Assembly: GCF_001984055.1 (NCBI RefSeq)
Contig: NZ_LYVO01000027.1
Span: forward strand, 1-64,000
DNA: 64,000 nt
Reading direction: 5' to 3'
Origin: Variovorax sp. KK3
Lineage (GTDB): Bacteria; Pseudomonadota; Gammaproteobacteria; Burkholderiales; Burkholderiaceae_C
Of the stretch, positions 33,793 to 42,013 are shown in pieces. Both the position numbers and the translations under genes were made by a program. The notes under the pieces are model-generated. The model did not search any database and was not told the origin of the DNA. It worked only from the letters and a program-made list of their open reading frames with translations. Numbering within the stretch: position 1 is the first letter of the stretch; the number at the start of each line of letters is the position of its first letter.

Positions 33793-34505
33793 GCGGGGCT
33801 CCTGAAGTCGGCGACATTGACGCGGCGGGTCGCCACGGCGGCGCCGACGTCCGCGTCATGGAAGATGCCCACGAGCGCAGCGCCGCGGGCGGTCGCCTCG
33901 CGGATCAGCTCGATCACGGTGCGCGTGTTGGCCGCATCCAGCGACGCCGTGGGCTCGTCCAGCAGCAGCAAGGGCTTCGGCTTGATCATGTTGCGCGCGA
34001 TGTTGATGCGCTGCTGCTCGCCACCCGAGAAGGTGGCGGGCGGCAGGTGCCACAGGCGCTCGGGGATGCGCAAGCGCTCGAGCCAGCGGCGTGCCTCGGC
34101 GCGTGCGGCTTCGAGCGCCGCGGGGTCGTCGCCCGCGTCCTCGGCCAAGGGCTCGGCCACCACGTCGAGCGCCGGCACCCGGGGGATGACGCGCAGGAAC
34201 TGGCTGACGTAGCCGATGGTGTCGCGGCGCAGCCGGACCATCTCGCGCGGCGTGGCCTCGGTCACCTCGACCGGCGAGCGGCCGGGCAGATGCAGGGTGA
34301 TGCGTCCGGCGCTGGCGCGGTAGTTCGAATAGATCAGCTTGAGCAGCGTGCTCTTGCCCAGGCCCGAAGCGCCATCGAGCACCACGCATTCGCCGGGCGA
34401 GACGCTGAGCTCGACGCCGTCGAAGACCGGCAGCGCGAGCTGGTTCTGGTGATGGAGGGTGAAGCGCTTGGCCACCCCCTGGAGTTGGAGCAGGGGTGTG
34501 TTCAT
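33789..34505 (-). CDS. phnL: C-P lyase accessory ATP-binding protein PhnL
   Basis: The protein has 238 residues from the ATG at 34505. It has Walker A LDGASGLGKSTLLKLIYSNY, the signature FSGGEQQRINIARNM, Walker B LLLLDEPTASLDAANT and the family-typical RDTIGYVSQFLRVIPRVPALDVV. PhnL is an ABC-type ATPase of the C-P lyase machinery, not a transporter subunit. It overlaps phnK and phnM by 4 bases on either side, so translation is coupled along the operon. Confidence 0.94.
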   Translation of the reverse strand: MNTPLLQLQGVAKRFTLHHQNQLALPVFDGVELSVSPGECVVLDGASGLGKSTLLKLIYSNYRASAGRITLHLPGRSPVEVTEATPREMVRLRRDTIGYVSQFLRVIPRVPALDVVAEPLAEDAGDDPAALEAARAEARRWLERLRIPERLWHLPPATFSGGEQQRINIARNMIKPKPLLLLDEPTASLDAANTRTVIELIREATARGAALVGIFHDADVGAAVATRRVNVADFRSPA

Positions 34506-35311
34506 GGCTGCAGGACCGAAGAAACGAGAAGCTGGGTGTAGGCGTGCTGAGGATCGTCGAGCACCTGGTCGGTGAGGCCGGCCTCGACGACGCGGCCCTT
34601 CTGCATCACCATCATCCGGTGCGCGAGCAGGCGCGCCACCGCGAGGTCGTGCGTGACGATGATGGCGGCGAGCTGCATCTGGCGCGTGAGCTGTCGCAGC
34701 AGGTCGAGCAGGCGCGCCTGCACCGACACGTCGAGGCCGGAGGTCGGCTCGTCCATGAAGACCAGGCGCGGCCGCGTGACCAGGTTGCGCGCGATCTGCA
34801 GGCGCTGGCGCATGCCGCCGGAGAAGGTGCGCGGCGCGTCGTCGATGCGCGCGGCGTCGATCTCGACGCGCTGCAGCCATTCCGTGGCGCTGGCGCGCAG
34901 GCGGCCGTAGTGGCGCTCGCCCAGGCCCATCAGCCGCTCACCGACGTTGGCGCCGGCCGACACGTCCATGCGCAGCCCTTCGGCCGCGTGCTGGTGCACG
35001 AAGCCCCAGTCGGTGCGCGCCAGCAGGCGCTGCTCGGCCTCGCTCATCGCGAACACCTCTCGCAGGCCGCCGCCGCGCGTGCGGAACTGCACGCTGCCGG
35101 CGTCGGGCTTGTCGCGGGCCGCCACCGCATTGAGCAGCGTGGATTTGCCGGAGCCCGACTCGCCCACCACCGCGAGCACCTCGCCGGGCCAGAGTTCGAA
35201 CGATGCATCGTGCAGGGCGATGCGATCGCCGTAGCGCTTGTGGATGCCGCGCACGCGCAGCAAGGGTTCGGGGTGTTCGGCTGCGGCTACCTCAGCCAGC
35301 ACGGCACTCAT
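34502..35311 (-). CDS. phnK: C-P lyase accessory ATP-binding protein PhnK
   Basis: The protein has 269 residues, somewhat longer than E. coli PhnK because of an Ala-rich N-terminus. It has Walker [17 protein letters not shown], signature FSGGMRQRLQIARNL and Walker B LVFMDEPTSGLDVSVQARLL, with GFVHQHAAEGLRMDVSAGANVGERL typical of PhnK. In E. coli PhnK docks on the PhnGHIJ core complex. It overlaps phnJ and phnL by 4 bases. Confidence 0.95.
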   Translation of the reverse strand: MSAVLAEVAAAEHPEPLLRVRGIHKRYGDRIALHDASFELWPGEVLAVVGESGSGKSTLLNAVAARDKPDAGSVQFRTRGGGLREVFAMSEAEQRLLARTDWGFVHQHAAEGLRMDVSAGANVGERLMGLGERHYGRLRASATEWLQRVEIDAARIDDAPRTFSGGMRQRLQIARNLVTRPRLVFMDEPTSGLDVSVQARLLDLLRQLTRQMQLAAIIVTHDLAVARLLAHRMMVMQKGRVVEAGLTDQVLDDPQHAYTQLLVSSVLQP

Positions 35312-36201
35312 GCTGCCTCCGTCATACGGTCGCCGCGCACCGGTGCCACGTCGGCGTCTTCATCCTGCCGCGACTGGCAGTAGTCCGAATCGGAGCACAC
35401 GTGCATGCGGGTGCCGCGGTCGTCGGTGATCAGCTCGTCGAGGAAGCTGTCGGTCGCACCGCACAGCGCGCAGGCCGCGTCCCAGCGCTGCACCTCGAAG
35501 GGATGGTCCTCGAAGCCCAGGCTCTCGACCGGTGTGTAGGGCGGCACGGCATAGATGCGCTTCTCGCGGCCGGCGCCGAAGAGCTGCAGCGCTGGGTTCA
35601 TGTGCATCTTGGGGTTGTCGAACTTGGGGATGGGTGACGGCGACATCACGTAGCGATCGTTCACGAGCACCGGGTAGTCGTAGGTGGTGGCGATGTGGCC
35701 GTAGCGCGCGATGTCCTCGTACAGCTTGACGTGCATGAGCCCGTACTCGGCCAGGCCGTGCAGCGTGCGCGTGACGGCCTCGCGCGGCTCCAGTCGCTGC
35801 ATGGGCTCGGGCACCGGCACCTGGTAGACCAGCACCTGGCCTTCGGCCAACGGCATTTCGGGAATGCGATGCCGCGTCTGGATCAGCGTGGCCGCCTGCG
35901 TGCGCGTGGTGGTTTCCACGCCGGTGGTGCGCTCGAAGAAGCGGCGGATGTTGACCGCGTTGACGGTGTCGTCCGAGCCCTGGTCGATGACCTTGAGCAC
36001 GTCGCGCGGCCCGATGACCGCGGCCGTGACCTGGATGCCGCCGGTGCCCCAGCCGTAGGGCAGCGGCATCTCGCGCGAGCCGAAGGGCACCTGGTAGCCG
36101 GGAATCGCGACCGCCTTGAGGATGGCGCGGCGGATCATGCGCTTGGTGCGCTCGTCGAGGTAGGCGAAATTGATGTTCGGGTCTGCGGTGGTGGCGGTCA
36201 T
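35308..36201 (-). CDS. phnJ: Carbon-phosphorus lyase core subunit PhnJ
   Basis: The protein has 297 residues from the ATG at 36201. It is the radical SAM enzyme that breaks the C-P bond of ribose 1-methylphosphonate 5-phosphate. Four cysteines C244, C247, C269 and C275 have exactly the spacing of the E. coli set that binds the [4Fe-4S] cluster and supplies the catalytic thiyl radical (CALCGATDS, MHVCSDSDYCQ). MPLPYGWGTGGIQVTAAVIG, KMHMNPALQLFGAGREKRIYAVPPYT and other conserved blocks are intact. It overlaps phnI and phnK by 4 bases. Confidence 0.97.
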   Translation of the reverse strand: MTATTADPNINFAYLDERTKRMIRRAILKAVAIPGYQVPFGSREMPLPYGWGTGGIQVTAAVIGPRDVLKVIDQGSDDTVNAVNIRRFFERTTGVETTTRTQAATLIQTRHRIPEMPLAEGQVLVYQVPVPEPMQRLEPREAVTRTLHGLAEYGLMHVKLYEDIARYGHIATTYDYPVLVNDRYVMSPSPIPKFDNPKMHMNPALQLFGAGREKRIYAVPPYTPVESLGFEDHPFEVQRWDAACALCGATDSFLDELITDDRGTRMHVCSDSDYCQSRQDEDADVAPVRGDRMTEAA

Positions 36202-37292
36202 TGGTCGTCGTCCTTCGCTGCGGGGGCGGCGCGCATGCGGCGCACCAGCTCGAGCTCGGCCTGGAAGTCCACGTAGTGCGGAAGCTTCAGGTGCTGCACG
36301 AAGCCCGAGGCCTCGAGGCTGTCGCTGTGCGACAGCACGAACTCCTGCTTCTGCGCAGGCGACTCGACGGCCTCGCCCAGTTCGTCGGCGCGCAGCGCGC
36401 GGTCGACCAGGCTCATCGCCATCGCCTTGCGCTCGCCGTGGCCGAAGGCCAGGCCGTAGCCGCGCGTGAACTGCGGCGGCTCGGTCTTGCTGCCGGCGAA
36501 CTGGTTGACCATCTCGCACTCGGTGATCTCCAGCTCGCCGATGGAGATCGGAAAGCCGAGCTCTTCGGGCTCCAGCTCCAGGGCCACGCGGCCGAAGCGG
36601 ATCTCGCCGACGAAAGGGTGGCTGTGCGAATAGCCGCGCTGCGTCGAATAGGCCATGGCGAGCAGAAAGCCTTCGTCGCCGCGCGCCAGGTTCTGCAGGC
36701 GCGTGGCGCGCGCCGCCGGAAATCGCAGCGGCTCGCGCGTCAGGTCGACCGGTGCGGGGTCACCGGCCGGCACGGGGCGCGTCTCGATCAGGCCTTCCTG
36801 GTTCAGCAGGTCGACCACGCGTGGCGTGGCGGCGGACACGTCGGCTCGCGTCGTTACGGCAACGCCGGCCGGCGTGGCTTCGCCCTCCGCGAGCAGCTTG
36901 AAGTCGAGCAGCCGCTGCGTGTAGTCGTAGGTCGGCCCCAGCACCTGCCCGCCGGGCAGGTCCTTGAAGGTGGCGGAGATGCGGCGCATGAGCTCCATGC
37001 GCGAGGTGTCGAGCGGCACGCTCGTGCCCAGGCGCGGCAGCGTGGCACGGTAGGCGCGCAGCAGGAAGATGGCCTCGACCAGGTCGCCGGCCGCCTGCTT
37101 GATCGCAAGCGCGGCGAGGTCCGGGTCGTACACCGAGCCTTCGGTCATCACGCGGTCGACCGCGAGCTTGAGCTGCTCGCGGATCTGCGCGACCGAGAGC
37201 TCCGGCACATCGGCGTCGCCGCGGCGCTGCTCGGCGACCAGGCGATAGCTTTGCAGGATGGCGGCTTCACCGCCCTTGACGGCCACGTACAT
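36198..37292 (-). CDS. phnI: Carbon-phosphorus lyase core subunit PhnI
   Basis: The protein has 364 residues. It begins MYVAVKGGEAAILQSYRLVAEQRRGD and contains EGSVYDPDLAALAIKQAAGD, FLLRAYRATLPRLG, LARGDEGFLLAMAYSTQRGYSHSHPF-type blocks and KTEPPQFTRGYGLAFGHGERKA, all PhnI hallmarks. PhnI is the nucleosidase of the complex that, with PhnG, H and L, displaces adenine of ATP by the phosphonate. It is 3 bases after phnH and overlaps phnJ by 4 bases. Confidence 0.96.
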   Translation of the reverse strand: MYVAVKGGEAAILQSYRLVAEQRRGDADVPELSVAQIREQLKLAVDRVMTEGSVYDPDLAALAIKQAAGDLVEAIFLLRAYRATLPRLGTSVPLDTSRMELMRRISATFKDLPGGQVLGPTYDYTQRLLDFKLLAEGEATPAGVAVTTRADVSAATPRVVDLLNQEGLIETRPVPAGDPAPVDLTREPLRFPAARATRLQNLARGDEGFLLAMAYSTQRGYSHSHPFVGEIRFGRVALELEPEELGFPISIGELEITECEMVNQFAGSKTEPPQFTRGYGLAFGHGERKAMAMSLVDRALRADELGEAVESPAQKQEFVLSHSDSLEASGFVQHLKLPHYVDFQAELELVRRMRAAPAAKDDDQ

Positions 37293-37295
37293 CGA

Positions 37296-37940
37296 TCAGG
37301 CCTCCAGGTCGATGCGCGTGGTGCGCGGCAGGCCGACGATCTGATGCTGCGTGGCGAGGAACAGGTCGACGCCGCGCGGAAAGGCCGAATGCTGCGCGGC
37401 GCGCTGCGCGAGCAGACGCTGGGCCAGCGCGTCGGGCAGCCCGTCGACGCACAGGCGCGTCTGCGTGCGGATGCCGGGGCCACGCAAGGTCCAGCCTTCC
37501 TCGTCCTGGCCGTCGGCCAGCGAAGGCACGTCGACCACGCAGGTGGCCGACTGTTCCGGCGCGACGTCGCTGCCCTGCGCGAAGCGGTCGAGCGCGGGCG
37601 GTTCGTCGCTGCTGGCGACCCAGGCGAACTGCGCCTCGGCCGGGTCGTCGACCAGCGTGCAGCCGCTGTGGAAGCGCAGCCACGCGGCGGCGTCGCTGTC
37701 GGCCAGCGAAGGCGAGAGCCAAAGGCGGCAGTCCGGGTCGAGCAGGGCCAGCAGCAGTGCGGCCGATGCCGCGTGGCCTTGCCGCGGCACCTCGGCGTCG
37801 TGCGGCAGGTCGACGATGCGGCCCGGATGCGACAGCGCCTGCAGCGCCGCACGAAACACGGCCTGGCTGCCCAGTGCCAGATCGGAGAAGCCCGCGCCGA
37901 CGGCGGACAGGTCGGTGATGGATGCGTGATGGTCGCTCAT
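37296..37940 (-). CDS. phnH: C-P lyase subunit PhnH
   Basis: The protein has 214 residues from the ATG at 37940. It has FRAALQALSHPGRIVDLPHD near the N-terminus, LLLALLDPDCRLWLSPSLAD, GPGIRTQTRLCVDGLP and AFPRGVDLFLATQHQIVGLPRTTRI, as in PhnH. PhnH is a PLP-transferase-like fold subunit of the PhnGHIJ core. The ATG overlaps the phnG stop by 4 bases; the longer ORF upstream is the shadow of phnG. Confidence 0.95.
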   Translation of the reverse strand: MSDHHASITDLSAVGAGFSDLALGSQAVFRAALQALSHPGRIVDLPHDAEVPRQGHAASAALLLALLDPDCRLWLSPSLADSDAAAWLRFHSGCTLVDDPAEAQFAWVASSDEPPALDRFAQGSDVAPEQSATCVVDVPSLADGQDEEGWTLRGPGIRTQTRLCVDGLPDALAQRLLAQRAAQHSAFPRGVDLFLATQHQIVGLPRTTRIDLEA

Positions 37941-38452
37941 TGCTCTTCCTCTTCGGCGTCGTCGGCACTGCCCGCCTCGCGCGCGACGGTGATGAACTCG
38001 ACCTTGCTGGCCTGCGCACGCGCCTGGCGCTCGGCGCGCTGCTGCGCGAGATGCCGGCGGATGGGCTCCAGCAGGGCCTCGTCGAGCCGTGGCTGTTGCG
38101 ATGGGTCTTGCAGCAGGGCATCGGCCACGGCCGCGAGCTGGGCCTGGCGATGGGAGCGACCCCGCACATAGGCGACGCCGACAGCCGCTTCGTCGCGCGC
38201 GACGCCGGCAAGGCGAAGTGCGCAGCGGGTGATGGTCACCTCGCCGAGGTTGAAGCGCTCGCCGGTGCCGCCGGCACGGGCCTGGACCATCGTCAAACCG
38301 GTCTCCGGCGCGCGCAGCCAATGCGGCGTACGCTTCGCATGCTCGCCCAGCGCCGGCTCCAGCAACGAGAGCGGCGCGCGTGCCAGCAGCGCCATCCACT
38401 GCGCCCGGTCGAGCGGCCGGTTGGCAGGGGGGTTGTCAAAGGCATGAAACAT
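37937..38452 (-). CDS. phnG: C-P lyase subunit PhnG
   Basis: The protein has 171 residues from the ATG at 38452. It contains RAQWMALLARAPLSLLEPAL, MVQARAGGTGERFNLGEVTITRCALRL-type and GVAYVRGRSHRQAQLAAVADALLQ blocks typical of PhnG. A highly acidic/basic tail ends in EEEEQ. It is the first gene of the phnGHIJKLM operon. An upstream ATG at 38494 is in frame, but that stretch contains the probable PhnF operator, so I prefer 38452; its ribosome binding site is weak. Confidence 0.93.
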   Translation of the reverse strand: MFHAFDNPPANRPLDRAQWMALLARAPLSLLEPALGEHAKRTPHWLRAPETGLTMVQARAGGTGERFNLGEVTITRCALRLAGVARDEAAVGVAYVRGRSHRQAQLAAVADALLQDPSQQPRLDEALLEPIRRHLAQQRAERQARAQASKVEFITVAREAGSADDAEEEEQ

Positions 38453-38473
38453 GGGGGTGCTAACCTGGAAAAG

Positions 38474-38485
38474 TTGTATAGACAA
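38474..38485. promoter_or_regulatory. PhnF operator between phnF and phnG
   Basis: TTGTATAGACAA contains GTATAGAC, matching the HutC-type GT-n-TA-n-AC core, and closely resembles the TGGTATAGACCA element I recall for mycobacterial PhnF. It lies in the 77-base divergent region between phnG (start 38452) and phnF (start 38530), so binding could control both directions. Confidence 0.7.
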
Positions 38486-38529
38486 ATCGAACAACGCGTG
38501 TCAGCTTAGGCACGGCCCATGTCCCTTTC

Positions 38530-39297
38530 ATGACAACGACGATCACTTCTCCGAGCCTCGATCTCGCCGCCCCCCCAACGCGCCCCACGCGCGATTCGTT
38601 CTGGACCCGCATCGCCGCCGAGCTGGCCGAAGCCATCGCGCGCGGTGTCTATCCGCCTGGCGAGCGCCTGCCGTCGGAGCACGCGCTGGCCGAGCAGTAC
38701 GGCGTGAACCGCCACACCATCCGCCGGTCGCTGGCCAGCCTGAGCAGCCAGGGGCTGCTGCGCGTCACGCAGGGCAGCGGCACCTACGTCGAGGACTTCG
38801 CGGTCGAGCTCACACTGGCCCGGCGCACGCGGCATCAACAGAGCATGGCGCAGGCCGGGCTGCGCGGCGTGTTGCGCGTGCTCGATGCGGGCACGGTGCG
38901 CGCCACGGCGGCCCAGGCCCGCGCGCTGCAACTGCCGGCACGCAGCGCGCTGCTGCGGCTCGCGGTGCTGGGCGAGGCCGAGCAAGCGCCGCTGCACGTG
39001 GGCGAGCGCTTCTTTCCGCTGCCACGCTTCGAGCGCCTCGAAGCGGTGGTGCGCGAGACCGGCTCCATCACCGCGGCCTTCACCGCACATGGCGTGGCCG
39101 ACTACACGCGGCGCGAGAGCCGGGTCACGGCGCAGATGCCCGAGCCCGCGCTGGCGGCCCAGCTTCGGCAACCGGCCACGCGGCCGGTGATGCTCGTCGA
39201 GAGCGTGAACGTCGACACCGAGGGCGTGCCGATCGAGTTCGCGCGCACCTGGTTCGCGGGCGACCGCGTGACCTTGACGGTGACCCACGATGAATGA
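38530..39297 (+). CDS. phnF: Phosphonate operon regulator PhnF (GntR/HutC family)
   Basis: The protein has 255 residues. The GntR winged helix (FWTRIAAELAEAIARGVYPP ... LPSEHALAEQYGVNRHTIRRSLASLSSQGLL) is followed by a UTRA ligand-binding domain (TRHQQSMAQAGLRGVLRVLD ... FAGDRVTLTV). Position at the divergent promoter of the C-P lyase operon and the TLARRTRHQQSM start of UTRA fit PhnF. It is a likely repressor released by a phosphonate or phosphate-linked ligand; two matching operators are present. It overlaps the next gene by 8 bases. Confidence 0.93.
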   Translation: MTTTITSPSLDLAAPPTRPTRDSFWTRIAAELAEAIARGVYPPGERLPSEHALAEQYGVNRHTIRRSLASLSSQGLLRVTQGSGTYVEDFAVELTLARRTRHQQSMAQAGLRGVLRVLDAGTVRATAAQARALQLPARSALLRLAVLGEAEQAPLHVGERFFPLPRFERLEAVVRETGSITAAFTAHGVADYTRRESRVTAQMPEPALAAQLRQPATRPVMLVESVNVDTEGVPIEFARTWFAGDRVTLTVTHDE

Positions 39298-39997
39298 GGC
39301 GCCGATTCATCGTTACGCCATCTACTTCGCGCCGCGCGAGCGCGACGCATGGTGGCTGGCCGGCAGCCGCTGGCTCGGTCGCTGCGCCGCACGCAACGAG
39401 CCCTTGCCGTTGGCGCCGGTGCCGGGCGTGTCGGCGTCGCGGCTGCACGCACTCACGCGTGCGCCACGCCGCTACGGCTGGCACGCCACGCTAAAGGCGC
39501 CTTTCGCGCTGGCGCCGGGCGTCGACGAGGCCCGGCTGCGCAATGCCCTCGGCGAACTCGCGCGGGCCTTCAGCCCCTTCACGATGCCGCGCCTGAAGGT
39601 GGCGCAGCTCGACGACTTCCTGGCGCTGGTGCCCGACGGCGACACCCATGCGATCGAGACGATCGCCGGTGCCTGCGTGATGCGCCTGCATGCGCTGGGT
39701 GCAACGCTCCCGCCCGACGAGCTGGTGCGCCGGCGCGCGAGCGGGCTCACGCCCGAAGAAGATGCCTTGCTGCTGCGCTGGGGCTATCCCTTCGTGCTCC
39801 AGCGCTTTCGCTTTCACCTGTCGTTGACCGGCTCGCTGAAGGATGCGGAGCCTTCGGACGTAGCAGCGCTGACGGAAGCCGCGCGCCACCGCTTCGAGGC
39901 GCTGCCGCCTTGTCGCTTCGACGTGCTGTCCCTCTTTGCCGAACCCGAGCCCGGCAGCGACTTCCGATTGCTCGACCAGGTGGAGCTGGGCACATGA
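39290..39997 (+). CDS. DUF1045 2H-phosphoesterase-like phosphonate metabolism protein
   Basis: The protein has 235 residues. It carries the two H-x-T/S motifs of 2H phosphoesterases: GWHATLKAPFAL (near residue 65) and FRFHLSLTGSL (near residue 178), preceded by RYAIYFAPRERDAWW. DUF1045 genes occur in C-P lyase loci. No phnP is present here, so this protein may open the 5-phosphoribosyl 1,2-cyclic phosphate left after C-P cleavage, the step done by PhnP in E. coli (inference from chemistry and context). It is translationally coupled to phnF and phnN. Confidence 0.9.
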   Translation: MNEAPIHRYAIYFAPRERDAWWLAGSRWLGRCAARNEPLPLAPVPGVSASRLHALTRAPRRYGWHATLKAPFALAPGVDEARLRNALGELARAFSPFTMPRLKVAQLDDFLALVPDGDTHAIETIAGACVMRLHALGATLPPDELVRRRASGLTPEEDALLLRWGYPFVLQRFRFHLSLTGSLKDAEPSDVAALTEAARHRFEALPPCRFDVLSLFAEPEPGSDFRLLDQVELGT

Positions 39998-40545
39998 GCG
40001 AACGCCTTGTCTACGTGATGGGCCCGTCGGGCGCCGGCAAGGACAGCCTGATCGCGTGGCTGCAGGAGCATCTGCCGCCGCACCTGCCCCTTCATCTGGC
40101 GCGCCGCACCATCACGCGGCCCACGCGGCAGGGCGACGAGGCGCATCACAGCGTGAGCGAACAGGCTTTCGCGCTCCTGCACCAGGCGCAGGCTTTCGCG
40201 CTCGACTGGCAGGCGAACGGCCTGCGCTACGGCGTGCGCCATGACGAAATCGAGCCGCTGCATCGCGGACATTGGGTGCTGGTGAACGGATCGCGCGCCT
40301 ACCTGCCGCAGGCGCTGCTGAAGTTTCCGCAGCTCACCGTCGTGCATGTGACGGCGAGCATCGACGTGCTGCGCCAGCGCCTCGCAGCGCGTGGGCGCGA
40401 AACGCCCGAGTGGGTCGAGGCGCGCGTTCAGCGCGCGATGGTGTTCCAGCCGCCCGCGAACGCGATCGAAGTGCGCAACGACGGCGCGTTGGCCGAGGCC
40501 GGCGCCCAGTTGGTGCGCGCCTTCGAGCGCCTGGCCCTGGCTTAG
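39994..40545 (+). CDS. phnN: Ribose 1,5-bisphosphate phosphokinase PhnN
   Basis: The protein has 183 residues from the ATG at 39994, which overlaps the previous stop by 4 bases. The P-loop is YVMGPSGAGKDSLIAWL; RTITRPTRQGDEAHHSVSEQAF and LVNGSRAYLP are guanylate-kinase-like PhnN blocks. PhnN phosphorylates ribose 1,5-bisphosphate to PRPP, returning the pathway carbon to nucleotide synthesis. It is the last gene of the phnF unit; its end overlaps the convergent porin gene by 4 bases. Confidence 0.94.
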   Translation: MSERLVYVMGPSGAGKDSLIAWLQEHLPPHLPLHLARRTITRPTRQGDEAHHSVSEQAFALLHQAQAFALDWQANGLRYGVRHDEIEPLHRGHWVLVNGSRAYLPQALLKFPQLTVVHVTASIDVLRQRLAARGRETPEWVEARVQRAMVFQPPANAIEVRNDGALAEAGAQLVRAFERLALA

Positions 40546-41360
40546 AAGCGCGCCTTGACGTACGCCGACGGCCCGTGCAGCTTGACCTTGAGCTGCCCGT
40601 TGGCGGTGCCGGCCGTGCCGAAGTCGTGCCGCAGGTCGATTTCGGTGACGCCGTAGGAAAGCACTACGCCCACGTTGCGCACGGGGAACCACTCCACGCC
40701 GGCCGCCGCGTTGTAGATGTGGCCATGCAGCTTGCTGCCGCCCTTGCGCACGCCTGAGAGATCGGCGAACAGGCGCAGGTCGGGTGTGATGGCATGGCGC
40801 ACGCCGACTTCGAGCAGCGGCGCGATGGCGTCGTCGCTGTCTTCCTGGCTGAAGGTGGCGGTGGCGCCGTTGATGCCGGCCACCGCGCTGCTGTTGAGGC
40901 TCGCACGGTAATAGGCGATGCCGGCGCCCAGGCCCAGCACCGTGTTGCCCGAGCCGATCCAGTATTTGTAGGCCACCTTGCCGAACTCGAGCTTGGTCTG
41001 CAGGTTGACGCTGCCGAGCGCCGTCACATTGCCCAGCGGCCCGACCGCGAAGCTGTTGGCGAAGCCGGTGCCGTAGTCGCGCTTGAAGCGGTAGTAATCG
41101 AGCGAGAGGCCGTGGTTGTCGCCGATCAGGAAGTCGGCCGAAATGCGCGGCATGGTCACGCGGCCACCTTCGAGGTCACCCGAGCCCAGGGTGCCGTAGG
41201 GCGTGTTCACGGCCGCGTTGACGGTGGGCTTGGCGTCGAAGGCGCCGACCGACAGGCTGAAACGGTCCAGTGCAGGCGAGACTTGCGCGACGGCGGCCGT
41301 CGACATGGCAAAGCCGGCCCCGGCTGCTACAGCGAGGGCGCACGAACGAAAAGAGATCAT
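40542..41360 (-). CDS. OmpW-like outer-membrane beta-barrel protein
   Basis: The protein has 272 residues. The signal peptide ends TAAVAQ. The mature part alternates amphipathic strands with turns (DRFSLSVGAFDAKPTVNAAV, HGLSLDYYRFKRDYG, KVAYKYWIGSGNTVLGLGAGIAYY, AITPDLRLFADLSGV) and ends in aromatic Phe (SAYVKARF), the outer-membrane insertion signature. The overall pattern is close to OmpW/opacity-type barrels. It could serve passage of small hydrophobic molecules. Convergent with the phn genes and not obviously related to them. Confidence 0.85.
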   Translation of the reverse strand: MISFRSCALAVAAGAGFAMSTAAVAQVSPALDRFSLSVGAFDAKPTVNAAVNTPYGTLGSGDLEGGRVTMPRISADFLIGDNHGLSLDYYRFKRDYGTGFANSFAVGPLGNVTALGSVNLQTKLEFGKVAYKYWIGSGNTVLGLGAGIAYYRASLNSSAVAGINGATATFSQEDSDDAIAPLLEVGVRHAITPDLRLFADLSGVRKGGSKLHGHIYNAAAGVEWFPVRNVGVVLSYGVTEIDLRHDFGTAGTANGQLKVKLHGPSAYVKARF

Positions 41361-41521
41361 GAGAAGAGGGAAGAATGGGTGTGCGGCCGATGCCCGGCGT
41401 CGAGCCGATGCGATGGTGGCCGCGAATCTCCCCTGGAAGCGAGCGCCAATTTAGACGCCATGCGCATGCCGGCAAGCTCAGAATGTCGCGACCAGCCGTA
41501 GGAGCCGGCCTTGAAGGTCTT

Positions 41522-41893
41522 TTACCGCTCAGGCCTGCGCCACAGCCAGATGGCCACGGCGAGCATGAACAACGGCGCCGCGATCCTCGCCGCGAGCGGC
41601 AGCGGCGCGAACTGCAAGGCAATCGCACTGGTCGACATCGCGGCACTCGCGGCCCACTTGGCTCGCCGCGGCACGACCCCGCCCCGGCGCCATTCGCGAA
41701 TCGGTGGACCGTAGACGGGATGGCCAAGCAGCCAGGTTTCGAGCGCCGGCCAGCCGCGGCCACCGCACCAAGCAGCCAGCAGCAGGAAAGGCACCGTGGG
41801 CAAAAGCGGCAGCACGACGCCTAGCGCGGCGAGTGCAAGGCACACGATGGCGAGCAGGCGCCAGAGCACGGGCGTGAATCGGGAGGATCGCAT
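41522..41893 (-). CDS. DUF454 (YbaN-like) inner-membrane protein
   Basis: The protein has 123 residues. It has the family features LWRLLAIVCLALAALGVVLPLLPTVPFLLLAAWC-type first helices with the conserved LP-x-x-PT-x-PF-L-L segment, the GGRGWPALETWLLGHPVYGPPIREWR loop and C-terminal helices (AAPLFMLAVAIWLW). Function of the family is unknown. It is monocistronic, with 120 bases to the neighbouring operon in which I see nothing distinctive. Confidence 0.92.
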   Translation of the reverse strand: MRSSRFTPVLWRLLAIVCLALAALGVVLPLLPTVPFLLLAAWCGGRGWPALETWLLGHPVYGPPIREWRRGGVVPRRAKWAASAAMSTSAIALQFAPLPLAARIAAPLFMLAVAIWLWRRPER

Positions 41894-42013
41894 CGAGAGG
41901 GCGGGAGGACCTTGGCAAAGCGGCCGTTGCCATTGTCGCCAGCTCGCCGACTTCGCTGACTCAATCGACGGAGAAAGATCTTGCGGACCCGTGCCGCGTC
42001 GCGAAGTCCTACG

